Shown here: positions 47,501 to 56,540 of the stretch, in pieces
Layout of the letters: the number at the start of each line of letters is the position of its first letter
How positions within the stretch are numbered: position 1 is the first letter of the stretch
Assembly (NCBI GenBank): GCA_036768485.1
Contig: JAVLUZ010000223.1
Location: 4,915,893-4,979,892 of the forward strand
Origin: Mermis nigrescens
Lineage: Eukaryota > Nematoda > Enoplea > Mermithida > Mermithidae
Reading direction: 5' to 3'
Length of the DNA stretch: 64,000 bases
The notes under the pieces: model-generated
Database searches by the model: none
What the model was told of the DNA's origin: nothing
Seen by the model: only the letters and a program-made list of their open reading frames with translations
Translations under genes and position numbers: made by a program

Positions 47501-49193
47501 CACTTTTACAATCTTTACGAAAAACCGACAATTTTGGGAAGGGGTTGCAATCACACCTGGGCGTGGGGGGTTTGGGGGTATGCAATGCACCCCCAGAAAC
47601 CAAAATACCCCCCTCCTGAGAAATCAAAATACCCCCCCAGAATTCAATTTTTGAAAATTTTTTCGTCTTTTTCGCAATTTTTTGATGCCAATGGATAGTG
47701 CTTGATGAGAAACGTCGAAAAATGGTGTTTTTATCGCCATACCACCATTTTTAAGGCCATTTTTCGACCTTCAAAAAAATCTTGCACCCCCCCTCCCAGA
47801 ATTTTCTTGCTGCCCACGTATGGTTGCAATGCAACCACACCTGGGCGTGGGGGGTTTGGGGGTATGCACCCCCCAGAAACCAAAATACCCCCCAGAAATC
47901 AAAATACCCCCCAGAATTCAATTTTTGAAAATTCTTTTCGTTTTTTTCGCAATTTTTTGATTCCAATGGATAATGCTTGATGAGAAACGTCGAAAAATGA
48001 AGTTTTTATCGCCATACCACCATTTTTAAGACCATTTTTTGACCTTCAAAAAATCTTGCACCCCCCAGAATTTTCTTGTTGCCCACGTATGGTTGCAACC
48101 ACACGTGGGTTTGGGGAAGGGGGTATAGGGGGTATGCACCCCCAGACGTTGGAATACCCACCCCCCAGAAATCAAAATACCCCCCCAGAATTCAATTTTT
48201 GAAAATTTTTTTTGCTTTTTTAGCGATTTTTTGATGCCATTGGATAGAGTGCTCGATGACAAACGTCGAAAAATGGTGTTTTTTTCGCCATACGACCACT
48301 TTTAAGACCATTTTTTGACCTTTGAAAACCCCCCTCCCCAGAAATTTTTTACCCCCCCCAGAATTTTGGTGCTGCCCACCTATGGTCGCAGCCATTTGCG
48401 GGGGAGGAGGTCAGTTGCCATTCTGGGGCGAAAATTCCCAAACCCCTCCCAAAGAACACGTATGATCGCGTTGAGTAATTCCTAATTTTCTTTTGTAGAG
48501 TTTTTTATTTTAGCGATTTTTAATGCTAAGCGGTTCACGTATGATAAGAAAGTTCCGCCATTAATGTTTCTTGATCTTTGATTTAACAGCTCCAAATATC
48601 AGTCTCGGGCTTTTAATTTTCGAAGATGTGACACATATCAATTTACGGCTCAACTGTCTCAATCACTCATTTATACGTCAACGTGTAAAAACAAATGTGT
48701 TGGTGGTTTCAGCAGTAAACTATAAGTTATTTTTTTAGATACACATACTTATCGGTTTGTATTTTTAATATTTTAAGATTTTTATTACATCTCCACTTTG
48801 TAACACTAAAATTATATTTTCCGACTTTATGCACAATATGCAGCCCTTAGTTATTCAAATATTTTTGGTTATTTTCGATTTTTCTGTTTTGAAATATCTT
48901 GCCTGCTTATGCAGAATATCATATCAATACCCGAAGATCCACGAATGAATTACAATGCAACTGTGATTACGGATCAGAATGAATTTTCCCGCATGAATTT
49001 TTTGATCTCGAAGAGATCGCGAAAAAGACAGCACGCCTTAACTTCCAGATCTAAGCCAATATCCTTCGACGATCGGATTCGACAAGTGGCCGGTAGCGTC
49101 GATAAATATTCGCGGATGATTTTTCCGGGCATATTTACCTTATTCAATGTCATCTACTGGTCTGTCTATTTAAAAATTAGTGGGAAGTTGTAG
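35425..49193 (+). CDS. Cys-loop receptor subunit, GABA-A/RDL-like, anion-selective (gene B, near complete)
   Basis: This gene encodes a ligand-gated chloride channel subunit; pentamers of such subunits sit in neuronal or muscle membranes. Nine exons join in consistent phase: 35425-35519, 36302-36393, 36458-36525, 37192-37415, 39512-39594, 39656-39802, 40588-40802, 46256 to about 46531, and 48915-49193. In order they give a signal peptide ([15 protein letters not shown] from the internal Met), [13 protein letters not shown], the [11 protein letters not shown] loop, a 13-residue Cys loop ([15 protein letters not shown]), ESYGYSTDD across a splice, M1, M2 with [10 protein letters not shown]3, a basic intracellular loop, and M4 ([15 protein letters not shown]) ending five residues after LKI. 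The PAR motif indicates anion selectivity. The ligand is inferred as GABA from overall resemblance; a related inhibitory amine or glycine receptor cannot be excluded. Introns carry many mobile elements. Confidence 0.92.
35512..35777 (+). repeat. 133-bp tandem duplication including a splice donor
   Basis: Positions 35512-35644 and 35645-35777 are near-identical. The unit starts GCTGAAACGTAAAT, so the donor of gene B exon 1 is present twice, at 35520 and 35653. Confidence 0.93.
36302..36393 (+). CDS. Gene B exon 2: N-terminal helix
   Basis: It encodes [20 protein letters not shown] then NYGG. The acceptor is AATTTTCAG and the donor GTAAGC. It aligns with gene A exon 22106-22188. Confidence 0.88.
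36458..36525 (+). CDS. Gene B exon 3
   Basis: It encodes [20 protein letters not shown] then EM. The acceptor is TTTTTCAG and the donor GTATGT. Confidence 0.9.
37192..37415 (+). CDS. Gene B exon 4: loops D, A and E region
   Basis: It encodes [32 protein letters not shown] and ITTSQ. The acceptor is TTTTGTATAG and the donor GTGAAC. This one exon covers the two gene A exons 19346-19436 and 18266-18401. Confidence 0.92.
37429..37700 (+). repeat. Family 2 repeat copy
   Basis: It begins GACATGCACGCAGGACC and ends near CGGTCATGCTGTGCAC, similar to 1507-1745. It starts 14 bases after the exon 4 donor. Confidence 0.5.
38975..39479 (+). mobile_element. hAT-like element (CAGTGGCGG family), about 505 bp
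   Basis: The flanks CTACCATT and CTTCCATT match at 7 of 8 bases. The right end GGAACCTCCACTGC and the interior match the elements at 3249 and 18847. The right end lies 32 bases upstream of gene B exon 5. Confidence 0.6.
39512..39594 (+). CDS. Gene B exon 5: Cys loop
   Basis: It encodes [20 protein letters not shown] and TLEIES. The acceptor CCTTTTTTAG is in phase 2 and the donor GTAAGA in phase 1. Confidence 0.93.
39656..39802 (+). CDS. Gene B exon 6
   Basis: It encodes [14 protein letters not shown] and [19 protein letters not shown]. The acceptor is TTATGTTAAG and the donor GTAAGA. Confidence 0.9.
40588..40802 (+). CDS. Gene B exon 7: M1 and M2
   Basis: It encodes [50 protein letters not shown] and TNRQMPK. 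The acceptor is TTATTTTCAG and the donor GTAAAT, in phase 0. Confidence 0.94.
40849..41103 (+). mobile_element. MITE-1 copy, 255 bp
   Basis: It starts CACACATGGGCATGGGGG and ends in GCTCACCTATG. The flanks TACATGAC and TACAGGAC match at 7 of 8 bases. It starts 47 bases downstream of the exon 7 donor. Confidence 0.82.
41270..43870 (+). repeat. ACATTAGAGCGCGCG minisatellite, about 170 units
   Basis: Units of mostly 15-16 bp have a constant ACATTAGAG core and variable GC-rich tails (GCGCGCG, CACGCG, GCAACA and the like). Because many units are 15 bp, long frames read LERAT, IRARD or LMSRA repeats on both strands; they are artefacts. Confidence 0.97.
43880..45430 (+). other. Sequence between the two satellite arms
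   Basis: It contains two short tandem duplications: a 70-75-bp unit with TTAGGAGCAGCCAGAAC near 45050 and 45115, and a 37-bp unit with CGATTCTGAATCGGAAAG near 45250 and 45285. Small overlapping reading frames on both strands (44218-44741) have no recognisable family. They are probably chance. Confidence 0.5.
45437..45545 (-). repeat. Inverted short arm of the ACATTAGAG satellite
   Basis: About six units read GCGCTCTAATGTCG, the complement of the main array. So the long and short arms form unequal inverted repeats around the 1.55-kb centre. Confidence 0.88.
46256..46531 (+). CDS. Gene B exon 8: M3 and intracellular loop
   Basis: It encodes [20 protein letters not shown] then [12 protein letters not shown] and a basic loop. 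The acceptor GTGCTTTTTAG is clear. The donor is uncertain: GTATAC at 46532 keeps phase 0 with the last exon, but earlier GT sites exist and an extra small exon is possible. Confidence 0.82.
46742..47215 (-). mobile_element. MITE-1 copy (outer), split by another copy
   Basis: CATATGAT is exactly duplicated at 46734-46741 and 47216-47223. The left end is CATAGGTGAATAGCACC and the right end GCACACGTGTG. It is interrupted by 46813-47058 in the opposite orientation. Confidence 0.85.
46813..47058 (+). mobile_element. MITE-1 copy (inner), 246 bp
   Basis: It starts CACACCTGGGCGTGGGG and ends in GCCCACGTATG. The flanks GTGATATG and ATGATATG match at 7 of 8 bases. It sits inside the 46742-47215 copy. 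Confidence 0.87.
47552..47822 (+). mobile_element. MITE-1 copy, first of three in a row, 271 bp
   Basis: It starts CACACCTGGGCGTGGGG and ends in GCCCACGTATG. GTTGCAAT is exactly duplicated at 47544-47551 and 47823-47830. Confidence 0.9.
47836..48091 (+). mobile_element. MITE-1 copy, second of three, 256 bp
   Basis: The same ends are present. The flanks AATGCAAC and GTTGCAAC match at 6 of 8 bases; the left flank overlaps the previous copy's duplication. Confidence 0.88.
48100..48384 (+). mobile_element. MITE-1 copy, third of three, 285 bp
   Basis: It starts CACACGTGGGTTTGGGG immediately after GTTGCAAC and ends in GCCCACCTATG. The right flank GTCGCAGC matches at 6 of 8 bases. Confidence 0.87.
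48915..49193 (+). CDS. Gene B exon 9: end of intracellular loop, M4, stop
   Basis: After the acceptor GCTTATGCAG the frame reads [15 protein letters not shown], a basic stretch (SKRSRKRQ), [20 protein letters not shown] then YW, and stops at 49191-49193. The [19 protein letters not shown] pattern is the M4 hallmark of anionic Cys-loop receptors. Confidence 0.94.
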   Translation, partial: NIISIPEDPRMNYNATVITDQNEFSRMNFLISKRSRKRQHALTSRSKPISFDDRIRQVAGSVDKYSRMIFPGIFTLFNVIYWSVYLKISGKL

Positions 49194-49287
49194 AAAATGA
49201 TATATTTTATTTCAAGTGGCTTTATTGCGCGCGTATCGTTACAGTTTATCTAATGCATTTGCCTTATGCATGTGAGCACGAGACATG

Positions 49288-49440
49288 CGCCAGACGTTAA
49301 AGTAGGGGTTTGGGGTATACCTGGGCAGACCCTCCATGAAATCGATAGACCCTCTGGATTGAATTTTTGGTGCTATCTGTCGGCAAATTTGCCCCATCGG
49401 ACACCCCCGAAATTTGATTGCTGTCCGGGGATGGAAAACT
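49288..49440 (+). mobile_element. Diverged MITE-1 fragment
   Basis: The blocks GGTTTGGGGTATACCTGGGC and CCCGAAATTTGATTGCTGTC match the family, but the ends are degraded and no duplication is clear. Confidence 0.45.
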
Positions 49441-50141
49441 CTCAGAAAGCTAGGGATGCAAAGGATATACAGATCCGTTATTATACGGTATTATTTTGGA
49501 TCCGGATCCGGATCCGGTATTTTGAAAAATTAGGATCCGAATCCGGATCCGGTGTTTTTACAGTTTAAAACGGATCCTAAACGGATTCAAAAGATTATGA
49601 TAAAAGATCATTAAACCTTGAATTGTATTGAAGAAACAACATCACTATGAGACAAAAGCTTTATTTTGATTGATATAATACTCAAATTCAATAACAGGCA
49701 AATTGAATTTAAGAAACAGCAGCTTTTCTGCAACCAAAGAAAACGGTAAATTGCTCAAAGTCATAAGCTCAACTAACCGCTTATCTATATCAATTGATCT
49801 TGCATCATAGTTAGTCCATTTTTTACCCTTAAATCGTACATAAGTTAATTATTAGGAATCCTCTCTCAAAAATAAAATATGTCACACAGCAAGTAAGCAT
49901 TCTTCCATTGTCTTTTGCACTTTTTGTTTTTCCTTTTCAAAGCAGTCTTTTCACAATCTGCGCGTTTTTCTGCAAAGGAAAGTAGACATGCCTAACGCGA
50001 ATCTTCTACAATCTGTGCTTAACAAAAATACCTTTTTCCTCTTCTTCGATCTGCTGGGCTGGGGGACTCCTCTGCTTTGAACTTTTTATAATCCGCCGCA
50101 TGCTTAGTTTGTAGATGCTTTTTCATACAGGTGGTGGTATC

Positions 50142-50677
50142 CACACATGGGCGTGGGGGGTTTGGGGGTATGCACCCCCCCAGAAGTTGAAATACCCCCA
50201 CCCCCAGAAATCCAAATACCCCCACCCACACCTGGGCGTTGGGGGGTTTGGGGGTATGCACCCCCCAGAAACCAAAATACCCCCCCAGAAATCAAAATAC
50301 CCCCCAGAATTCAATTTTTGAGAATTTTTCCGCTTTTTTCGCAATTTTTTGATGCCAATGGATAGTGCTTGATGAGAAACGTCGAAAAATGGTGCTTTTA
50401 TCACCATACCATCGTTTTTAAGGCCATTTTTTGACCTTCAAAAAAATCTTGCACCCCCCCAGAAATTTCTTGCTGTCCACGTATGCCCCCACCCCCCCAG
50501 AATTCAAATTTTAAAATTTTTTTTGCTTTTTGGCGATTTTCTGATGCCATTGGATAGTGCTTGATGAGAAACGTCGAAAAATCGTGTTTTTCGCCATATG
50601 ACCACTTTTAAGACCATTTTTTGACCTTTGAAAATTTTTCCACCCCCCCTCCAGAATTTCGGTGCTGCCCACCTATG
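50142..50677 (-). mobile_element. MITE-1 copy (outer) inside the BED finger, 536 bp with insert
   Basis: GTGGTATC is exactly duplicated at 50134-50141 and 50678-50685. It starts CACACATGGGCG and ends in GCCCACCTATG. It carries the inner copy at 50227-50485. Confidence 0.9.
50227..50485 (+). mobile_element. MITE-1 copy (inner), 259 bp
   Basis: CCCCCACC is exactly duplicated at 50219-50226 and 50486-50493. It starts CACACCTGGGCG and ends in GTCCACGTATG. Confidence 0.9.
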
Positions 50678-51194
50678 GTGGTATCCCTCCACCGCTTCTG
50701 GAAAGCTTTGTTGCGCAGAGATTACATTGCGATTTAGTTTCGTTATCAGCTAGCGTAAAATAGTTCCAGATAGGATTATAAATGCTTTTTGGCATTTCCG
50801 ATTAATGAGAGAACGACACAAGATTCGCAGTTTTTCAAGCTAGAGCCGAATTGAGATCAATCCGGACCACTGAACGAAGCTCATGCAGCTTTACTTATTT
50901 CATCATAGTACAGTAATTCAGCTTCTGAAACTAATAAGCCTAAAAACCGTACTTGCGAACAATAATTTAAGTATTAAAAAACACTAAGCGTTCATAATGT
51001 ATATTCATGGATCCGGATCCGTTATTATCCGTTATTTTAATAATAAAAGATCCGGATCCGTTATTGTAAATTGTACGGATCCGGATCCGATATTATTGGA
51101 AAACCCGGATCAGTTGCATCTTTCGTTTTCGAATAAGATTGTTTTATATCAGCAGGTAACGAATGGTATAAACGTGAAGCATAAGGATCTAGAA

Positions 51195-51810
51195 ATCCAG
51201 TCATAAATTTTAGACGATCAGTTTGTCGATATCATAGGTATCGGCAAGTGATTCAAATCCTGCAAAATATGCTTTTATATCCGTTTTATCGCCATCAAAA
51301 AATTTTTTATTTGCAATTGCGATTTGCATTTGCGTCATAAATGGTCTGCAATTCAAGGAATCAGCGAGATGCGATTTACCACGCGAGCCTTCAGATGAAG
51401 AATCTGAACTATAATGGTGACGTCGTCGGCGCGATCTACTTCTGTGATGCTAGCGACGGCTACACGGGCAATCATAGCTATTTGAAGAGCTTTCATCAGA
51501 AAATTTTACATGCCGTCTCCTACTAGATGATTCATGGAGAGGCGCAGATTCATTTTGAAAATTTGCAGGTTCGTGATTAGTGCCAGATAAATTTATTTCT
51601 ACAGGTTGCATTTCGATATTAGAGGAATGCAAAATAGGATTATTAGGTGGTATTTCCAGATTCACGGGATTAGGTACATAATTATTTGGAAAGATTTCTC
51701 CTTGAGGTGGAAAATATTGCAGTGGTGGTGGATTTAACTGCTGCTGCGCGCTCGCATTTACAGAATTTGGTACGAAAGAAGGCGCATTACGATTTAAGGA
51801 CAGTGTAAAT
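51195..51810 (-). pseudogene. Retroelement gag fragment
   Basis: The minus-strand frame starts in a Pro/Asn/Gln-rich stretch and passes an Arg/Ser-rich basic region with an in-frame TAG near 51450. It then reaches RPFMTQMQIAIANKKFFDG, DIKAYFAGFESLA and DTYDIDKL before stopping. The FxG...I..Y...FE..A pattern is how Ty3/gypsy capsid domains begin. The rest of gag is missing, so this is a truncated copy. It sits on the same strand as the large retroelement to its right. Confidence 0.6.
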
Positions 51811-52279
51811 ACAGTGGTGCCCTATGTGTACAAAGACGACATAGAACACGTGTATTTGCCTTCGAGAGTTACTTAGGTATGTAGGTACTTAAGTCTACGC
51901 TTAGCGCTGGCCCCGATCGCGCAGCCTGGGATCGCTTTTGATCTTTGGACCCTTACAGACCCTACGGCTTCGATCCCCTCAGCCCTAATATTGCTGGCTG
52001 CTTCTGGTCGGGTGATCTCAGCAGCTACGCCCTAAGACCTAAGGCTACCTACCTAATCTCGGAATTTGCCGCGGAGGTCAGTTGACCTATCTCAAAGCTC
52101 ACGTTGAATATTTAACTTCTTTTCAAGGTTCGATGTCTAATCATAAACGTTTTTGGTTCCTAATACGTGTAGCACAATAAACTTTGAAAACAACAACATT
52201 GAGCTCTACACTGATCAATCATCCCTAAAGATTAAATAATATTTTTGATTAATTTTTGGTTTAAGAAAAGATTTAAGAC

Positions 52280-53215
52280 TTTCGGATAAAAATAGCAATC
52301 ACACGGAAATTACCTATCCTTCCACTTGGATGAGTTGAAATCCTCGACGTGGGCAATAACCGACCTAACCCTCGGTATAACCAAAAACCCCTGGGTAGGT
52401 TTTTCTCTATTTTATTACGAACGAAGAATCCACGGCCTGTAGCCGGACAACCAAATAAAGCAAAACGAAAAACGAAAATGTACGGACTATACACACGTAC
52501 GGTGGCCAACGAGACTGCCAACAACTCTACTCACAAAAACTCGAAGTACACTGGCCTCAAGGACCATTACAGTAAAATAAACAAAGATCAAATCAACGTA
52601 ATACTGATACACTTTTATCTCAGATCGAATGTTATTGATTACACAAGCGGTATGCATGAAACAATTACTATTATCATACACTTAACTCTATGTTACCGGA
52701 CAAGTATCTTAATGTTTTTTATTATTGAAAATTGGGGAAAAAATGGGAAGACCGAAGGCATAGCCCACAGTGCACTATCGTAGATAGCTACTAGTATTGG
52801 CTATGTGATGGCTATCGCGAACTGCTAAGGCAAGTTCGCCTATACGTGTAACTCTCGTAGTTACACTCCCCCACGTATAGAAAAAAATTTGAAACGAAGT
52901 GGAGAATTTTTTCGGGGGTAAACCAATGCCAATAGCGTCTGCCACGCTTCTATAACTCGGCACTCTGGCATTCGCAACGCCTCTACTCTGGCGTCCGCAA
53001 CGCCTCATCCTGAGCAAACGTGAAAAACGAAAATAAAAGAAGGAAAAATAACAAATAGCGATAACAAATAACGGCCAACGCATGACCTCGTTCGCACTCA
53101 GGAAACTCTCGAGCAACACTCTCAATGGCGCTAGGTATAACTATATTGTTGCCCGAGTAATGATGAACTCCGGTCTTGGACAGCATTGCATAATATTTGA
53201 TCTCGCTGCCCAATT
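52280..53215 (-). other. Possible LTR region of the retroelement
   Basis: On the minus strand the purine-rich run GACTGAAGGAGG lies at about 53217-53228. It is followed by roughly 0.9 kb with no coding content that ends with an AATAAAATAGAG polyadenylation-like stretch near 52420. The gag fragment lies beyond it. This is the position expected for an LTR, but only one copy is visible, so it cannot be proven. A short hairpin (GTAACTCTCGTAGTTAC) lies near 52847. Confidence 0.35.
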
Positions 53216-56094
53216 AGCCTCCTTCAGTCCCCGGGTAATGAGAAAAATTTTGAATTGAAAAAGGTTTAAGATTGGGTATAAATTAACCCCTTGTCCGTTA
53301 AAGAGTTAAGATACCATAATAGTAACACCACTATTTGAGCAAAAAGAAAAATTAAGACACGGAATGATTAGGCAAAATTATGCTGAGCAAAATTAAAGAC
53401 ACTGACGAGTTAAAACACAAGGTAACAATAAAACAAAAAATGGCAAATTATGTGAGATAACTGGGAAAAATAAGAGCACCGTCAAAGAAAAATTTACAGC
53501 AAGAAAGAAAAAATGACAAGAGAAAAATTACACAGAAAATAAACGATACGTGAAGTCCTGGAATCCACATCAGGACAAAAAACGAAAAATGACGAAAAAG
53601 CTGCTGGTCGAATTTGACGCCATTCGCAGAGTTCCAAAAAGTTCTGTACGTCGAACTTGTGAATTAATATTGATCCTGATAATAGGCCTTCGAGCCATGC
53701 GGTTTTCCGCGACGTCGTTGACGTTGAAAATAATCACGATCCGATTCAGGTTTGCGACGCGTACTCAAACGTTCGCGATACTGGTATGGCGATTGCCTAC
53801 GCCCGTACATATGTTGGTGTAAGCGTTGATGTGGATCGACTGGATCGATCATCGTCCTCAAAGTTGTCGTCTGTCCTCGTAGTCGTCTGCGTAACGACGC
53901 AGTATAGATTGCACTGGAGTAAATAATTGCTCCGGAGTAAAACCAAACGTTTGTTCACGTGAAGATTCGCGTGGACGCTGTTGTGATTGCGTAACAGGCC
54001 ACAGTTTAGGCAAAAGTGGACCTGGTCGAGGTTGTGGTTGATAGACCCCGGTGGCTGATTGATATTGTTCCAACGGTGAACAATACAATTGGTCCCATTG
54101 TTGCCGTTGACGGGATTGCGACCGGCCCTGATGAGTTCCGCGGTTAGACTGTGGCGGACGGCAATATTCATAAGGCTGCTGCTGTTGTGAGCGCGACAGA
54201 TGACCAGCATCGGCCTGTGAATATGCCTCGGAACGCTGACGCGATTCCGTAAATTGCTGTTGCCGCGGTTGGGTCTGCGGTCGTGTGTGTTGCTGTATAT
54301 GTGGTTTTACTTGTGCCTGTGGTTGTACTTGTGATTGTGAACGATGATGCATTTGAGCATAACGTTGCCGGGATGACTGCGGTTCTTGCCGCTTAGATCC
54401 TCTTTGACTTGAACGTGCTCATAATTTAGCTGCAACTTCAGCTTGAACAAGTCTTCTGACTCGTTGTTTTTCCAAATTCTTTAACTGACACAGGGTATGC
54501 TCGGATTTTGTATCATAAAATCGATTCAATTTAGCCTTATGTTCGTCTTCCAACATATGACGAACTTCTGAGGATTCAGCGAGAGAACCGGCGGCGCGTA
54601 ATTTTGTCGCACGCCTTGGCATCTCTGAAGCCAGATTTTCACGATCGCGTTGTTCGATTGTCATGCGTGCTCTACGCATTTTGACTTGTGCCTCCAGAGA
54701 TAGATCGACTTCGGGCATATCAAGGCTCGCTGAGGATCCACTTGGGTCCTGCGAGGATGCCTGCCGTCTCTCTTTTCGAATTTTTTCTAAATCACCTTGA
54801 ATTCGGTGTTTAAGGTAAAACACAGATTTTTGGCGACCTCAAAAACGGTCAAATTGAACCGGCACTTCAAGTGGCGGATCGGTTGCTAACCAAATTTGAC
54901 GAATCATGTTATGTAACACCATTGGACTTTCAATTCGCCTCGTTAACTCCGGGAATTCTGGGAAGGCCTCTCTTGGCGAAGGTATGTAAGATTCGCCAAG
55001 GAAAGCTACGCGCAACATACGACGTAGCCGCTCCACCATGCGCCAGCCTATCGCGGCATTGCCGTAGGCATACGCATAAAAGTGGAACTTTCGGTCCAAA
55101 AATTCCAACAGCACTTTGGCGTGCATGACGTCTATTGTTGAAAAGATCGTCATGTGTCGATACTCCGAATCGTATAACGATTGAAACTCTCGGAAGGTAT
55201 CGAAAATATCGACCATTTGACGTGTCAATATTAAGATCGGCGCTAAATGATCTGGTGCTGGTGACATTCTGTGCGGTTAAAATTCTGGAAGGATCTGGTG
55301 CGTAACGCCATCAATCACCACACTCGGTGCATCAAGGTGTGGATGGACTACCAGGTACTGTAAAGGAACTTCGTACAGCATCATTCCGGTTGTAATGAAA
55401 AACCGGGTGCGCACAAAAAATTGGTCAGGGTAAAATAATCGGTTAAAAACGCTCATTTTGCTGATAAATCGAGGTGCCGGCGCACAATCAACATCAGCCA
55501 AAGGTTGTGCAATTGTAGACCAAACTGAAGGACGCGAGGGTGTGTCAGTCGTAGCCGCGTAATGCAGATGTGCTGCGTACACCCGGTCGAAGTGCACTTG
55601 GGCGCACTCGACCAATTGGTCGTACAGACGCGTTCCTGCGACTTCACCCAGATAAGAGCGTAACTCGTGCAATACGTCAGGCGCAATATAGCATGGTGCT
55701 TCACGCGTCATGGTCTCCATCATGTTGAAAAAATGTTGCACATAACGCGAGCGATTTTGAACTCTCGCGTTCTCTTCTGCGGATACGCGTTCGCGTATGG
55801 CTTGAATATGCGCAGGTACTGCGACTTCTAGATTCGACGGTGGATTTTGAATAACCTGTGGTTGAATATTCGCCACAGTATTTGACACTCCCATCATGGC
55901 CATAGGAGCCGTAAAACAAGTAGTAAGTGCCACTGAGCTCGACACGCCTTGTGGCGCGGATTGGGACGCGATTTGCGTGGATAACGCTACTTGTTGGCTT
56001 TCCTGTGCGGGTGGTGAGCGTTGTGGTGGCGGTGGGAATCCTATAATTTCGCTCATGATAACGTCGGGTTCAGCTTGATGCTCTACCCAATCTG

Positions 56095-56509
56095 GGGCCA
56101 ATTCATTTCCACTTGGAATTCCAAGTCCCAAGTTCCAAGTCTTGGAAAAACGTGAAATTTTCCAAGTCCTAGTTTATTTGCTCCGTCATTTTCCAAGTCC
56201 TTAAAATTCCAAGTTCCAAGTTCCTAGTCTTGGAAAACCGGCTTTTTTCCAAGTTGTGATTTATTTGCAGCTCGGTTTTCCAAGTTCCAAGACTTGGAAT
56301 TTCCAAGTGTTTTTCCCAAGTAAATGTGCATTTTTCCAAGAGTCGGTTCATTTGCTTCTGAATTTTTTGACTTGGATTCCAAGTCTTGGAAAATTTACTT
56401 GGAAAATAGCATTATTTTTTCCCAGTCGATTTTCAGTTGGAAAAATTTTTCCAAGCGCGTTAAGTCGATCTTATACATATTATTTGGCGCTAGTGAATAA
56501 TCAAAAATC

Positions 56510-56540
<31 letters not shown>

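Larger units (their letters stand above)
50019..50740 (-). pseudogene. BED zinc-finger fragment of a hAT transposase
   Basis: The minus strand reads NKAFQKRWRD, then after removal of the insertion at 50142-50677, TTTCMKKHLQTKHAADYKKF and KAEES. The spacing HLxxxH after a Thr-rich turn is the second half of a BED finger. The first Cys pair is not clear, and the frame is closed soon after at 50019. It is a remnant only. Confidence 0.62.
49457..51125 (-). mobile_element. hAT-related element with GGATCCGGATCC arrays at both ends
   Basis: Both edges carry GATGCAA followed by clustered GGATCCGGATCC units (49500-49580; 51009-51092 as the complement), so the ends are inverted repeats of a simple unit. 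Inside is a minus-strand BED-zinc-finger fragment typical of hAT transposases. Exact ends and target duplication could not be fixed. The interior is decayed and holds two nested MITE-1 copies. Confidence 0.6.

Noticed and set aside
46709..50692. Frequent short frames with NPPTPRC, FWGVG or SCTPP-like peptides
   Set aside because: They are MITE-1 copies read through; identical peptides appear wherever the MITE occurs, including inside the retroelement.
52775..53213. Overlapping minus-strand frames in the putative LTR
   Set aside because: No domain is recognisable, and the region sits where an LTR is expected; coding is unlikely.
53858..56131. Several separate small genes in tight succession, virus-like
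   Set aside because: All four segments are in the same frame, separated only by single stop codons, so they are one decayed ORF.
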